Positions 5,083 to 6,437 of a DNA stretch of 6,437 nucleotides are shown here, one piece after another; the first letter of the stretch is position 1; each line of letters opens with the position of its first letter. Both the position numbers and the translations under genes were made by a program. The stretch is from the NCBI GenBank assembly GCA_026713405.1, contig JAPOON010000917.1:1-6437 (forward strand). Reading direction: 5' to 3'. This DNA comes from Gammaproteobacteria bacterium (lineage in GTDB: Bacteria > Pseudomonadota > Gammaproteobacteria > Pseudomonadales > Azotimanducaceae_A). The notes under the pieces were generated by a model. The model saw only the letters and a list, made by a program, of their open reading frames with translations. It was not told the origin of the DNA and did not search any database.

Positions 5083-6437
5083 GTGAGCCTCCCGGCCGTC
5101 AGCCTCGACGACAAGTACACCGCCGACCAGGGGCGCGTCTACCTGACCGGCACCCAGGCCCTGGTGCGGCTTCTGCTGGTGCAGCGCCGCCGGGACCTTG
5201 CCGCGGGCCTCGATACCGCGGGCTTCATCGCCGGATACCGCGGTTCGCCGATGACGGCAATCGACATGGAACTCTGGCGGGCGGAACAACATACCGCGAA
5301 ACACCAGGTTCGTTTCTGGCCGGCCACCAACGAGCACATGGCGGCGACCGCCGTCTGGGGCACCCAGCAGGTGCACTATTTCGGCGATGCAGACTACGAC
5401 GGCGTCTATGCCATGTGGTACGGGAAGGGGCCGGGCCTCGACCAGAGCCTCGATGCCATTCGCCAGGGCAACTACCACGGCTCCGCGAAGCACGGCGGCG
5501 TGCTGATCCTGGCGGGCGACGACCCGGCCATGCGCTCCACCGTCGACGCCTATCACTCGGAGTTGCTGTTCGAGGACCTGCTCATGCCGGTGCTGTACCC
5601 GGCGGACATCCAGGAGGTATTCACCCTGGGCCTTTACGGCATCGAGCTGTCCCGTTTCAGCGGCGCCTGGGTGGGCTACAAGCTGCTGCCGGAAACCATC
5701 GAGACGGCGGCCAGCATCCAGGCAGACCATGACGGCATCGTCATTGCGCGGCCGGAATTCGAGTTTCCCCCGGATGGCGTCAATGCCCGTCCCGGCGATT
5801 CATGGACAGTGCAGGAGAACCGGCTGCGCGGCTACAAGCTGCCCGCGGCGGTGGCGTTCGCACGGGCCAAACGGCTCAACCGCATCACCCACGACAGCCC
5901 GCGCGCCCGTTTCGGCATCGCGGCCATGGGCAAGACCTGGAGCGATACCCTGCAGGCGCTGGCCGACCTCGGGTTCGACGCGGCCGTGCTGTCGGCTGTC
6001 GGCATCCGCATCCTGAAGGTCGCCATGCCGTTCCCGGTCGACCGCGAAACCTATCGGGAGTTCGCGGAGGGACTGGAAGAGATCCTGGTCATCGAAGACA
6101 AGCGCGAGCAGATCGAGAACGCCATCCGCGGTGTCTGCTACGCGTTGCCCGAGGGCCGCCGGCCCCGCATCGTGGGGCGCCTCGACGAACGCGGCGCGAA
6201 GCTCGTCGACGACGTCGGCGACCTGCATCCGGACCGGATCGCCCGGGCGCTCGCCGAACGCATCGGTGCGTTCCACGACCGCGAACGACTGCGCGCGCGC
6301 CTCGCCTTCCTGGACCGGCAGGCGGGCGCGGAGCGGGAGCGCGAAGCCCCGACGCCGGGCCGTCTGCCCCATTTCTTCTCCCGTTGTCCGCCCCACACCC
6401 CCCCCCCCCCGCCCGGGGGCGCCCCCCCCCCCCGCGC
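5083..6437 (+). CDS. Indolepyruvate:ferredoxin oxidoreductase family protein, N-terminal 451 codons (partial, runs off the window)
   Basis: The frame stays open from GTG 5083 to the window end. It begins VSLPAVSLDDKYTADQG and continues with the family landmarks YLTGTQALVRL (20-30), AGFIAGYRGSP (46-56), TNEHMAATAVWGTQQ (82-96), YGKGPGLDQS (113-122), HGGVLILAGDD (137-147), SRFSGAWVGYKLL (190-202) and VIEDKREQIE (336-345). This is the pyruvate-oxidoreductase N-terminal domain plus linker of the fused-type enzyme, usually about 1,150 residues, which normally continues into thiamine-diphosphate-binding and gamma domains that are absent here. Family enzymes oxidatively decarboxylate arylpyruvates or related 2-oxo acids to acyl-CoA using thiamine diphosphate and ferredoxin in the cytoplasm; some homologues may use branched or other 2-oxo acids. 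The segment AGDDPAMRSTVDAYHSE (144-160) departs from the AGDDH...SE pattern I recall as common in the family. Residues after about 431 are unreliable because of the C-rich window end. Confidence 0.9.
   Translation, partial: MSLPAVSLDDKYTADQGRVYLTGTQALVRLLLVQRRRDLAAGLDTAGFIAGYRGSPMTAIDMELWRAEQHTAKHQVRFWPATNEHMAATAVWGTQQVHYFGDADYDGVYAMWYGKGPGLDQSLDAIRQGNYHGSAKHGGVLILAGDDPAMRSTVDAYHSELLFEDLLMPVLYPADIQEVFTLGLYGIELSRFSGAWVGYKLLPETIETAASIQADHDGIVIARPEFEFPPDGVNARPGDSWTVQENRLRGYKLPAAVAFARAKRLNRITHDSPRARFGIAAMGKTWSDTLQALADLGFDAAVLSAVGIRILKVAMPFPVDRETYREFAEGLEEILVIEDKREQIENAIRGVCYALPEGRRPRIVGRLDERGAKLVDDVGDLHPDRIARALAERIGAFHDRERLRARLAFLDRQAGAEREREAPTPGRLPHFFSRCPPHTPPPPPGGAPPPR
6376..6437. other. Probable degraded sequence at the contig edge (C-runs)
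   Basis: After the A at 6397 the last 40 bases contain only C and G, including runs of 13 C (6398-6410) and 12 C (6422-6433). The translated tail FFSRCPPHTPPPPPGGA sits where the oxidoreductase family normally reads approximately FCSGCPHNTST..PEG. The conserved Cys, Pro and Thr and the reading phase are retained, while the other positions have become proline or glycine. This pattern suggests base substitutions from poor read ends rather than a real proline-rich tail. Confidence 0.7.

Noticed and set aside
4522..5730. A 402-codon open frame on the minus strand across the RidA-like and oxidoreductase genes
   Set aside because: It spans two genes with clear family motifs on the plus strand and shows only low-complexity His/Arg/Asp-rich composition. 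It is an antisense shadow.
6388..6437. A proline-rich C-terminal extension of the oxidoreductase
   Set aside because: It is produced only by C-runs at the very end of the window, where a conserved motif should be. A sequence-quality artefact is the simpler explanation.

Overview
This window looks like one end of a contig from a high-GC Gram-negative bacterium, most likely a proteobacterium and possibly a heterotrophic gammaproteobacterium. The lineage is inference; the window holds no rRNA or other marker gene. The support is the GC-rich coding, two enzymes with typical Gram-negative export signals, and a fused-type indolepyruvate:ferredoxin oxidoreductase of the kind common in proteobacteria. 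No tRNA, rRNA, CRISPR array, insertion sequence or phage gene is visible.

Layout. Positions 1-90 may hold the last codons of an unidentified plus-strand gene that converges on the next one. From 4287 down to 115, a minus-strand cluster reads in transcription order: a secreted metal-dependent amidohydrolase (2899-4287), a possible 34-residue secreted peptide or gene remnant (2780-2884), a ten-helix YkvI-like membrane transporter (1666-2760), and a second secreted amidohydrolase (115-1482). The two amidohydrolases are clear paralogues. Both keep the full set of binuclear-site ligands (HxH, Lys, His, His, Asp) seen in the COG1228 group of Xaa-Pro/Xaa-Arg dipeptidase-like enzymes. A divergent intergenic region (4288-4587) separates this cluster from a plus-strand pair: a RidA/YjgF-fold protein (4588-5073) and the N-terminal 451 codons of an indolepyruvate:ferredoxin oxidoreductase family protein (5083 to the window end).

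How the genes may work together (inference): the two exported amidohydrolases would cleave small peptides or related amides in the periplasm, and the YkvI-like protein between them could carry a product or substrate across the inner membrane. On the other strand, the RidA-like protein would hydrolyse reactive imines/enamines formed during amino-acid oxidation. The oxidoreductase would then decarboxylate the resulting (aryl)pyruvates to acyl-CoA. Together this suggests a peptide and amino-acid catabolic locus.

Cautions. The last 40 bases contain no A or T and include C-runs of 13 and 12. They fall exactly where the family's conserved Cys-Pro-His-Asn-Thr motif should be, so this is probably degraded sequence at a contig end. 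The RidA-like gene's best ribosome binding site lies before an ATG that is one base out of frame across a six-G run, so its annotated start may hide a frameshift.
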